The position numbers and the translations under genes are program-made. The notes under the pieces are model-generated. The model did not search any database. It saw only the letters and a program-made list of their open reading frames with translations, and was not told the origin of the DNA. Below, piece by piece: positions 1 to 5,266 of a DNA stretch of 5,266 nt. How positions within the stretch are numbered: position 1 is the stretch's first letter; every line of letters starts with the position of its first letter. The stretch is from Flavobacteriales bacterium (GTDB lineage: Bacteria; Bacteroidota; Bacteroidia; Flavobacteriales; BACL11). Where the stretch lies: positions 1 to 5,266 of the forward strand of contig DUAL01000133.1 in assembly GCA_012960835.1 (NCBI GenBank), written 5' to 3'.

Positions 1-106
1 CAGTAGTAATAACATCATAATAGTTTTGCATACGTTTTTGATTTGAGTAATCCCCAGAAAATAGGAGTTTTAGCTCATTCATACAGTGAATTATTATATT
101 TTTCAT
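1..106 (-). CDS. Partial unknown protein, third gene of the leftward set (runs off the left edge)
   Basis: From an ATG at 104-106 the minus strand stays open for 35 codons to the window edge. The visible protein begins MKNIIIHCMNELKLLFSGDY and continues with a polar, Tyr-rich stretch ending in DVITT. I do not recognise the family from this fragment. It lies on the same strand as the helicase and coiled-coil genes, 71 nt after the stop of the latter, so it is probably the next gene of the operon. The Shine-Dalgarno match is weak: a partial TAGAG whose GAG lies 8 nt before the ATG, at the edge of a possible hairpin. A second in-frame ATG eight codons on (MNELKLL) has no better site, so I keep the first. 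The open frame is short and could be chance, but its amino-acid mix looks protein-like. Confidence 0.5.
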   Translation of the reverse strand, partial: MKNIIIHCMNELKLLFSGDYSNQKRMQNYYDVITT

Positions 107-115
107 AATCTATAC

Positions 116-138
116 TCTAACTTTGTTTAACAGTTAGA
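116..138 (-). other. Intergenic hairpin before the left-edge gene
   Basis: On the minus strand TCTAACT and AGTTAGA form a perfect 7-bp inverted repeat. With one bulged G the stem extends by two T-A pairs and closes on an AAAC loop. No T-run follows in the minus direction, so it is not a classical intrinsic terminator. Its 3' arm touches the weak TAGAG ribosome-binding sequence of the gene starting at 106, so it could limit translation of that gene. The structure is seen in the sequence; the role is inferred. Confidence 0.35.
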
Positions 139-177
139 TCTAAGTATACAAGTAGTAGACTTATTCCATACTTAACA

Positions 178-690
178 CTAAAAAACTTTCCATATTAAAA
201 ACACAATCCCAGCTACAACTGCCAGACTTATATTTTTTATTAACTCCAGTTTTTGATCTTGCTGCTCCATTCTCTCTTGGACTAATGATTTTAAATTACT
301 CTCGATTGCCTCTATCGTATCTTTGCTTTCTCTTCTAATATCTATTTGAATATCAGACTTATGTTTGTCTAGGCGAGTAACAATCGAAGAATCAATATCT
401 TTATAAAATTTCTTGTTATCATCCTCGATGATTTGTATTTTGTTTAGAATCTTTGATTCAACCTCTTTAAGAAGATTGTTCACCTTACTCTCTAGATCTT
501 CTACATTATTTTTAATACCAGTCGATATTTCACTTAACTCTTTATTGCCACTTTTAAGAGATGTTAAATTTTCAGATATACTGACTTTAATGTCAGATAT
601 CTCTGAATGTACTGAAGCAAAATCACCTAGCTCTTCTGCTTGTTTCTCTAAATCATCAATCAAATTATCCAGCTTTTTTAAATTTGGCAT
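178..690 (-). CDS. Tail-anchored coiled-coil membrane protein (170 aa), unknown family
   Basis: Residues 1-150 are almost wholly polar and charged, rich in Lys, Glu, Asp and Ser, with regularly spaced Leu/Ile as expected for long coiled-coil helices (for example LDNLIDDLEKQAEEL near the N-terminus and VEDLESKVNNLLKEVESK at 63-80). Residues 154-170 (ISLAVVAGIVFLIWKVF) form a single hydrophobic segment at the extreme C-terminus, so the likely topology is a cytoplasmic rod anchored in the inner membrane by its tail. There is no signal peptide and no catalytic motif. The ATG lies inside the 3' end of the helicase gene (26 nt overlap) and has a strong AGGAG site 5 nt upstream, which suggests co-expression and possible translational coupling. 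It may tether, oligomerise or sense for the nuclease-helicase; this is inference. Generic coiled-coil membrane proteins resemble it only in form, so no family name is given. Confidence 0.85.
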   Translation of the reverse strand: MPNLKKLDNLIDDLEKQAEELGDFASVHSEISDIKVSISENLTSLKSGNKELSEISTGIKNNVEDLESKVNNLLKEVESKILNKIQIIEDDNKKFYKDIDSSIVTRLDKHKSDIQIDIRRESKDTIEAIESNLKSLVQERMEQQDQKLELIKNISLAVVAGIVFLIWKVF

Positions 691-3600
691 AGTTACTCCT
701 ATTAATTTTTGTTAGTCTATTATTAATACTCTCAAGAATTGTTGATGTTGAAAAACTATCATTAAGCGAATCAGACAATTCAAACAATAATTCTTTACTA
801 TCAAACACTTTATACAGAGAGTCAGATAATAAGTTTTTATTCTTATCATCACACTCCATTCCTATCTCGATGATACGCTTAATTACTATTTCTCTATTTT
901 CTTCAGGATAATTTCTTACTTCTTTTAACGCTCCCTCTAGTCTAGATCTGCCATCGGCATTATCATAATCATCTAATAATAATCTTAATAGCCCACTGAC
1001 CATATCCAAACCAGTGTTATACATATAGCTTTCTAAATACCTACTTAACCCATCCCTGCGACTTTCTTGCTCTTTTACTGATAAAAACTGATGACTTTTT
1101 TTTCTGCTTTTTTTATGATAAAAAATATCAAACCAGTCCTCAAAGTCATTTGGGTTGTCGGCAATTTGCTGAAAATTATAGCTTGACCTAGAAAACTTAA
1201 AGTAATTCTCTAGTCTTGTTTTAAACTCTATATTGTTTATAACACCATCAGAGAAATCACAACAATTCTCGTAAATATTCTTTAACGATTGCCTTCTGTT
1301 ATATGCGAAGTTATCATAAGACCATTGTAATAATACTAATATGTATTTATCTATATTAGAATAACTTTCTGGAGCGTCAAATAAAATCTTTTTGTAAGAC
1401 TTGTATTTATCATCCTCTCTAACCTTTTCTATTGAAAAATCCTTATCATATTTATATATTGTGGATAGCATAGAATCTCGGACTGTGTCTTCAGTAAAAT
1501 TTAAAAAATCTACCTCAAACTCACCACCCTGGAAGAAATTACTAATCGTCCAATCTTTAGCAATACCAAGTTGTTTCAATCGGTAAATTGCTTTTTCTGT
1601 TCTAGATTTATCGCAACCAAGATCCCTTCCATTTACAGCTATTCCAACAGCGCCTGAAGATGCAAAAATTTCATACATGTTTTTAATAATTTTAAATTCA
1701 TCTTTAATAACATCCATCCCTATAGTGAAGAAAAATAAATTTGTATTAATATCACCCTTTATATTTTTATAGGTTTTTTGAATCTTACTTAATGTTGTCC
1801 CCCTTTCCCAGATTTGATTTAAATTTGAGTTTTTTTCAGATTTTGATAACAACACATAGCACTTGGCAGGGCTGTCTTTAAATTTTGGCTTATCTCTTCC
1901 CGCTCTACCTGCTTCTTGATATAGAGATTCCATTGACCCTGGGATTCCATAATGGAATGTATAAAAGATATTTCCTTTGTTTATGCCCATACCGAACGCT
2001 TTTGTTGCTGCAAGCAATGAAAACTCATTATTCTTAAAGTCGTTTTGAACTTGAAGCTTGTATTCATTAAATTGCTCAGAGGACATTACAGGGCGTTGTG
2101 CTATTTTTGGAACTGAGCCTGAATAATATCTTACGTCTTCTTCAAAGTTATTGCTCAATTCTTGTGAGAGCTTGTAGCAACCTTTTGGACCATTAACTGT
2201 CGGTGTAAAAATAATTCCACATTTTGTATTATTTCCATCAGTATTTAATATCCCTATGTCACTTTTTAATATGCTTAATTCTTTTTGAAGGGCATCAAAT
2301 TTATTGTGCTTGTCATCTATCACACTAAATTCTAACTCTTCTCGTGTGTAATCTGAAGGTGTTTTTACATTGTCTTGTTCTATTCCGAATTCAACTTGAA
2401 TGTCTTTAAGCACATTTGTTGATGCTGTAGCTGTGAGCCCTATATATTTAAAATTTTTACAAAATCTATCAATAGTACTGGCAAGGTTTAAATACGAAGT
2501 TCTGAAATCGTGCCCCCACTCCGATAAACAATGAACCTCATCAATCACTGCGTATGCCACATTAAACTCTTTATTTACTGAGATGAAGTAATGCCTAAAT
2601 ACTTTCAATTGAAATCTTTCTGGGGAGATAAATATAAAGAAATATTTACCACTTGCAAACTCTTTTTGCGTTCTAGCCCTATCTTCGCCATCACTATCGC
2701 CAGTTATATAATTTGTTCTAGTAAATAAAGACAAGTCTAGGTCTGTTTTTTGATCATACATCAATGATTTTATTGGGCATACAACAAAACTAATTGCTGG
2801 CTGAAGTATGGCAGATAACTGATAACAAACTGATTTACCGCTACCAGTAGGGAGGAGCCCTAACGTGTCATTTCTAGATAAAGCATTAACTATAATTGGA
2901 AGCTGACCCTCTCTGAAAGCGAGAGAGTTAAAGTCCATTCCATAATTATGAAGAAATAAATTCCAAAGAAAGAATAAAAGTGGCTCTTCATCAGAATTCT
3001 TACCACCAACAATTAATTTGTAGTTAATTAAATCTGTCGTAGAGATTTTAAAATAATCATACTGCTCAAAAGAAGAAAACTTTAATTTTCCTACTGAATC
3101 CCCAGATTTAAAAAATAAATATTCATCTAGATAGTCTGTCCTAACAAAAATAATATCTCTAAAAGTTTGAAATTCATCCGTATATCTTTTTAGTAAACTA
3201 AAATCTACTTTTATGGATTTTCTATCAGAAGAGAAGTCTTCTAAGGAATTTAGTATGTTGATTTCAACATCTGGTTTAGTGTATTTTATTTTATGTAGCT
3301 TGAGTATATTGTCTAGCCATATAAACAAATCATCAATTGCCAATCTTGCAAAACCACCAATATCTCTTTCGATAATTTCAAAATTCCATTTATTCCCAAA
3401 CTTCAACAATCCATTCTCAATAAGTTCTAAAATTAATAATTGGAATCTAATTATTGCAGTTGATAAGTAATAATGATTATTTATATCAACTCCATTAAAT
3501 GCTTTTTTGTAATCACCTAAAGAAATAAAGCTGCTGTCGCTTAGTTTTCTTGTCTTTTGTGTAGACTCTACTTTGTCTATTCTTTTCTTAATTTCATCAA

Positions 3601-4183
3601 TCTTACCAATAAATATGTCGCTCTCTGCGTCTAAATCTTTGGTAGTTATTCGTACTGTCTTTATTCCATATTTAGCTGTATAGGCATCTCTGAGGCTGTC
3701 CTTATCTTTATTGTGCTGACTCCCATCAATTTCAATAATCAAGTATGCTTGTGGCAAGTAAAAATCAACCTGCTGATCAATAAAATCTTCCACATGCATT
3801 TGGGTTATATCATTTACAGGAAATTCTGGAATTATTAATTGTTGTATATATTTGTATTCTGAGAGATATTTTGGAATTAAATCTTCAAAAAATCTTTTTG
3901 CTGGAAAGTTATTTTTTTCTACATCGCCTCTAATTATTCTTTCCCATTTAGGAGTCGAATTATCAATTAACGGAAGTGCTGTATTAAAATCATCAAAGGT
4001 GTGTATTCTTCCTATTTTTTCTTGAAGAAAATAAGATAAAGAGGTTGGCTTCCCCCTTTGTAATATGTTTTTTATTATGCAAATTGCAGGCGTGTATTTA
4101 TTTTTAACTACAGCTTTTGACGGGATATTTTGAAAAACAAAATTATGATTTGTATTCGAATAGTTAGCAGAAAACTTTTTCAT
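665..4183 (-). CDS. PD-(D/E)XK nuclease (DUF559/Vsr-like) fused to RecQ-type SF2 helicase, 1172 aa
   Basis: Likely an ATP-driven 3'-5' DNA helicase with its own nuclease, acting in the cytoplasm on DNA. Residues about 110-205 look like a DUF559/Vsr-type PD-(D/E)XK nuclease: VDFYLP (D140), then IIEIDGSQH (E151, D153), then an Arg/Asp helix and YGIKTVRIT. Residues 206-405 match nothing I know. The helicase core has the RecQ order: FREGQ (423-427, motif 0), LLPTGSGKS (Walker A, K450), DEVH (548-551) with the RecQ-like aromatic loop HCLSEWGHDFR, GLTATAS (582-588), GIIFTPT (656-662), ATKAFGMGINKG (motif V) and YQEAGRAGRD (755-764, motif VI). After it, the clustered cysteines of the canonical RecQ zinc domain are not apparent; residues about 850-885 could be a winged helix, and the last 290 residues are unrecognised. 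Cellular RecQ is about 610 aa, so this is a much larger, specialised protein. AAGGA lies 6 nt before the ATG. All core motifs look intact. Defence (antiphage) function is inferred from domain fusion and neighbours. Confidence 0.93.
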   Translation of the reverse strand: MKKFSANYSNTNHNFVFQNIPSKAVVKNKYTPAICIIKNILQRGKPTSLSYFLQEKIGRIHTFDDFNTALPLIDNSTPKWERIIRGDVEKNNFPAKRFFEDLIPKYLSEYKYIQQLIIPEFPVNDITQMHVEDFIDQQVDFYLPQAYLIIEIDGSQHNKDKDSLRDAYTAKYGIKTVRITTKDLDAESDIFIGKIDEIKKRIDKVESTQKTRKLSDSSFISLGDYKKAFNGVDINNHYYLSTAIIRFQLLILELIENGLLKFGNKWNFEIIERDIGGFARLAIDDLFIWLDNILKLHKIKYTKPDVEINILNSLEDFSSDRKSIKVDFSLLKRYTDEFQTFRDIIFVRTDYLDEYLFFKSGDSVGKLKFSSFEQYDYFKISTTDLINYKLIVGGKNSDEEPLLFFLWNLFLHNYGMDFNSLAFREGQLPIIVNALSRNDTLGLLPTGSGKSVCYQLSAILQPAISFVVCPIKSLMYDQKTDLDLSLFTRTNYITGDSDGEDRARTQKEFASGKYFFIFISPERFQLKVFRHYFISVNKEFNVAYAVIDEVHCLSEWGHDFRTSYLNLASTIDRFCKNFKYIGLTATASTNVLKDIQVEFGIEQDNVKTPSDYTREELEFSVIDDKHNKFDALQKELSILKSDIGILNTDGNNTKCGIIFTPTVNGPKGCYKLSQELSNNFEEDVRYYSGSVPKIAQRPVMSSEQFNEYKLQVQNDFKNNEFSLLAATKAFGMGINKGNIFYTFHYGIPGSMESLYQEAGRAGRDKPKFKDSPAKCYVLLSKSEKNSNLNQIWERGTTLSKIQKTYKNIKGDINTNLFFFTIGMDVIKDEFKIIKNMYEIFASSGAVGIAVNGRDLGCDKSRTEKAIYRLKQLGIAKDWTISNFFQGGEFEVDFLNFTEDTVRDSMLSTIYKYDKDFSIEKVREDDKYKSYKKILFDAPESYSNIDKYILVLLQWSYDNFAYNRRQSLKNIYENCCDFSDGVINNIEFKTRLENYFKFSRSSYNFQQIADNPNDFEDWFDIFYHKKSRKKSHQFLSVKEQESRRDGLSRYLESYMYNTGLDMVSGLLRLLLDDYDNADGRSRLEGALKEVRNYPEENREIVIKRIIEIGMECDDKNKNLLSDSLYKVFDSKELLFELSDSLNDSFSTSTILESINNRLTKINRSNYAKFKKAG
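696..700 (-). promoter_or_regulatory. Ribosome binding site of the coiled-coil gene, just upstream of the helicase stop
   Basis: AGGAG on the minus strand lies 5 nt before the ATG at 688-690 and within the last codons of the helicase gene. This decides the start of the coiled-coil gene and allows ribosomes finishing the helicase to reinitiate there. Confidence 0.75.
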
Positions 4184-4189
4184 ATAACA

Positions 4190-4194
4190 TCCTT
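4190..4194 (-). promoter_or_regulatory. Ribosome binding site of the nuclease-helicase gene
   Basis: AAGGA on the minus strand is 6 nt before the ATG at 4181-4183. It supports this start over any later in-frame Met. Confidence 0.7.
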
Positions 4195-4213
4195 CAGGCC
4201 TATAATGACACTT

Positions 4214-4219
4214 ATTGTA
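4214..4219 (-). promoter_or_regulatory. Possible -10 element for the leftward operon
   Basis: TACAAT on the minus strand matches the sigma-70 -10 consensus at 5 of 6 bases and lies about 30 nt before the helicase start codon. The -35 region at 16-19 bp is poor (best 3 of 6). An alternative, TTGAGC (4221-4226) with TATAGG (4199-4204) at 16 bp, would place the start of transcription inside the ribosome binding site and is less likely. Seen as a motif match only. Confidence 0.25.
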
Positions 4220-4246
4220 CGCTCAATTAAGTATGGAGAGACAGTG

Positions 4247-4277
4247 CTCTTGGGTAAAAACAACGGGTTTTCAAGAG
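4247..4277. repeat. Imperfect inverted repeat in the divergent intergenic region
   Basis: CTCTTG (4247-4252) pairs with CAAGAG (4272-4277), and inside it AAAAC (4257-4261) pairs with GTTTT (4267-4271), leaving a 4-nt bulge GGTA on one side and a 5-nt loop. No T-run follows on either strand, so it is not an intrinsic terminator. It may be an operator or a leader structure of the leftward transcript. Confidence 0.4.
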
Positions 4278-4285
4278 TTAATAAA

Positions 4286-4317
4286 TTATCAGTAATGGTC
4301 GCTGATCGCTCTGATAA
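4286..4317. promoter_or_regulatory. Candidate operator: 7-bp dyad overlapping the rightward -10
   Basis: TTATCAG (4286-4292) and CTGATAA (4311-4317) are a perfect inverted repeat with an 18-bp spacer. A further CTGAT copy lies within the spacer (4302-4306). The right arm overlaps the extended -10 at 4312-4320, where a bound dimeric repressor would block transcription. The dyad is seen; regulator and function are inferred. Confidence 0.4.
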
Positions 4318-4320
4318 AAT
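4312..4320 (+). promoter_or_regulatory. Extended -10 promoter for the rightward genes
   Basis: TGATAAAAT fits the extended -10 form TGnTATAAT, with 5 of 6 bases in the hexamer. No good -35 lies 17-18 bp upstream, as is common for extended -10 promoters. Transcription would begin near 4327, giving a short leader that still includes the ribosome binding site at 4333-4338. A perfect TATAAT at 4201-4206 with TTTTCA 18 bp upstream is a second, more distal candidate. Confidence 0.45.
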
Positions 4321-4332
4321 TTAAATAACAAC

Positions 4333-4338
4333 AAGGAG
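4333..4338 (+). promoter_or_regulatory. Ribosome binding site of the 97 aa gene
   Basis: AAGGAG is 5 nt before the ATG at 4344, a near-ideal Shine-Dalgarno site that fixes the start. Confidence 0.8.
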
Positions 4339-4343
4339 TAGAT

Positions 4344-4637
4344 ATGCCTGAGAGAATATATCTTGCAAATGGTACTGAAAAATTCAATGGTGATATTATC
4401 GAATTTTCATTAAACCTTTCAAAAATGGATCAAGCAAAGAAATTTATGTTTGAATTCAAGGGTGATACGTATATAAAATTAAAAGTTGTTAAAAAACGTG
4501 ATGGTGCTGATCAATATGGCAAAACCCATTACGTTGAGGTGGATACATTTAACCCAAATCAAAAAAGTGAAGCGCAACCAACAAGTCAAGCGGAGACAAA
4601 AGACGATGATCCGTTCGGTGATGATATGCCTTTCTAG
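4344..4637 (+). CDS. Small protein with SSB-like acidic C-terminal tail (97 aa)
   Basis: Residues 1-73 appear to be a compact, probably beta-rich domain with alternating hydrophobic strands (IIEFSLNLS, KFMFEFKG, YIKLKVVKK, HYVEVDTF). Residues 74-85 are a Gln/Ser/Thr linker, and the protein ends DDDPFGDDMPF. That end closely resembles the conserved tip of bacterial SSB (consensus DDDIPF), which docks on replication and repair proteins; here the motif appears twice in tandem (DDDPF, DDMPF). The fold plus linker plus acidic tip layout is that of ssDNA-binding proteins of phages and mobile elements, but I see no clear OB-fold signature, so ssDNA binding is inference. It is first in a rightward gene set, divergent from the nuclease-helicase. 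It could instead be a partner that mimics SSB to recruit SSB-binding proteins. Confidence 0.85.
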   Translation: MPERIYLANGTEKFNGDIIEFSLNLSKMDQAKKFMFEFKGDTYIKLKVVKKRDGADQYGKTHYVEVDTFNPNQKSEAQPTSQAETKDDDPFGDDMPF

Positions 4638-4702
4638 AATGAAAAAACTAGTCTTGCTTGTAATGCGACTATATTAATATTTTTTTACATATAAAGTGTC
4701 TT

Positions 4703-5164
4703 ATGAAAAATAGTGAGATTATTAGCAAGTTAGCTTCTGGAGTTAATCCATTAAATGGTGAAAGTTTGCCAAACGATGGCTTATACAACGATCCGGTTAT
4801 TATTAGAGCTCTTTTCTCTGCAGTACAAGCGATGCAAGGAGGTAGTGCTAACAATCCTACATCGAAAGATAAGCAGAAAGACAATGCGCGTAAAGGTAAA
4901 CCTAAAAATGCTGGTATGCCTTGGACGCAAGAGCTTAAAGATAAGTTATCAGAAGAGTACAAAAACGGCTCTACGGTTGAGGATCTGTCAATTAGTTTTG
5001 AGCGTACAGAGGGCGCTATGAAGGCTGAACTGGTTAGGCAAGGGTTAATGGATGTAAGTGAGGTTAATTATCCAGTTAGAATGGAAAAAATAAAAACAGG
5101 ATTTAATAATGTAACAAGTGGTGAAGACATTGATTTAGACGATGATGACCTTCCATTTTCCTAA
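4703..5164 (+). CDS. HTH-like protein with SSB-like acidic C-terminal tail (153 aa)
   Basis: Residues 1-45 hold a segment I associate with mobile-element accessory proteins (IISKLASGVNPLNGESLP, then DPVIIRALFSAV). Residues 46-70 are a basic, low-complexity linker (SKDKQKDNARKGKPK). Residues 72-115 (PWTQELKDKLSEEYKNG, then VEDLSISFERTEGAM) resemble a helix-turn-helix of the type in which a PWT-x-E helix is followed by an RTxGAI recognition helix, so DNA binding is likely. The protein ends IDLDDDDLPFS, an SSB-tip-like motif followed by one extra Ser. It lies 65 nt after the 97 aa gene, on the same strand. Its ribosome binding site is weak (AAAGTG region), but no better in-frame start exists. 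The likely role is an accessory factor in an ssDNA-processing or replication module; the exact function is unknown. Confidence 0.82.
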   Translation: MKNSEIISKLASGVNPLNGESLPNDGLYNDPVIIRALFSAVQAMQGGSANNPTSKDKQKDNARKGKPKNAGMPWTQELKDKLSEEYKNGSTVEDLSISFERTEGAMKAELVRQGLMDVSEVNYPVRMEKIKTGFNNVTSGEDIDLDDDDLPFS

Positions 5165-5186
5165 TATTTTTTTTAAAGAGATAACT

Positions 5187-5266
5187 ATGAAATCTATAAA
5201 AATCTTTTCAGAATATCTAATTTTAGTACGCCTGAAGTAAACTTACGTGGAACGTCTATCACACTG
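5187..5266 (+). CDS. Start of a further unknown gene, apparently frame-disrupted near its 5' end
   Basis: An ATG at 5187 follows an AAAGAG site 7 nt upstream and starts 22 nt after the preceding stop, as expected for the next operon gene. In its own frame it ends after 17 codons (stop at 5238). A different frame is open from 5177 to the window edge and reads protein-like sequence ending STPEVNLRGTSITL, but it has no ATG, GTG or TTG. One extra A in the A5 run at 5198-5202, or a -1 slip there, would join the ATG to this frame (MKSIKNLFRI at the junction). This could be a sequencing error, a mutation or recoding. The product is not recognised, and too little is visible to call it a pseudogene. 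Confidence 0.4.

Noticed and set aside
413..715. Plus-strand open frame of 100 codons
   Set aside because: Antisense shadow of the coiled-coil gene; Ser/Leu/Phe-rich composition from reversed Lys/Glu codons and no ribosome binding site.
1401..1586. Plus-strand open frame of 61 codons
   Set aside because: Lies wholly antisense within the helicase gene, with no start signals or recognisable content.
3213..3470. Plus-strand open frame of 85 codons
   Set aside because: Antisense to the helicase gene; Ser/Ile-rich shadow composition.
4130..4324. Plus-strand open frame of 64 codons spanning the divergent intergenic region
   Set aside because: It overlaps the helicase start and both promoter regions, and has no ribosome binding site or recognisable domain.
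4486..4677. Plus-strand open frame of 63 codons
   Set aside because: Overlaps the well-supported 97 aa gene in another frame, with Met- and Lys-rich shadow sequence.
4649..4688. Possible intrinsic terminator between the two small genes (TAGTC/GACTA stem and a T7 run)
   Set aside because: The stem is only 5 bp with a 13-nt loop, and the T-run is separated from it by an AT-rich stretch; too weak to call.
4669..4962. Minus-strand open frame of 97 codons
   Set aside because: Antisense to the 153 aa gene, which has clear domain and tail features.
4755..5021. Plus-strand open frame of 88 codons
   Set aside because: Alternate-frame shadow inside the 153 aa gene.
1..5266. CRISPR array, tRNA, rRNA, insertion sequence or att site
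   Set aside because: I saw no regular direct repeats, no cloverleaf-like or rRNA-like sequence, no transposase and no flanking duplications.

Overview
This is an AT-rich bacterial window, probably accessory DNA. Gene layout, Shine-Dalgarno sites and protein character fit a Gram-negative gammaproteobacterial mobile element such as an integrative conjugative element, plasmid or prophage. That host guess is inference: the window holds no integrase, att site, tRNA or rRNA.

Left part (about 1-4183, minus strand): a compact leftward gene set. It starts with a very large (1172 aa) protein that carries a DUF559/Vsr-like PD-(D/E)XK nuclease domain near its N-terminus and a complete RecQ-type superfamily 2 helicase core in the middle, followed by a long C-terminal region I do not recognise. 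Its 3' end overlaps by 26 nt a 170 aa protein made of heptad-rich helix ending in one C-terminal membrane segment. After a 71 nt gap that can form a hairpin, a third reading frame begins at 106 and runs off the left edge still open. A nuclease-helicase coupled to a tail-anchored coiled-coil protein looks like an antiphage defence cassette. I cannot match it to a named system from sequence alone.

Middle (4184-4343): a 160 nt divergent intergenic region. It holds strong ribosome binding sites for both flanking genes, an extended -10 promoter candidate for the rightward genes, a 7-bp dyad overlapping that promoter, and a second imperfect hairpin.

Right part (4344-5266, plus strand): two small genes whose products both end in an acidic, Pro-Phe tail like the C-terminal tip of bacterial SSB (DDMPF, and DDDDLPF followed by one extra Ser). 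The second also has a helix-turn-helix-like segment. They look like part of an ssDNA-processing or replication/recombination module of a mobile element. A third gene seems to begin at 5187, but its start is out of frame with the coding-looking sequence at the window edge, and a one-base change in an A5 run would reconcile them.

Together the window looks like the junction between a defence-type cargo operon and the conserved DNA-metabolism backbone of a mobile element, with the two transcribed divergently.
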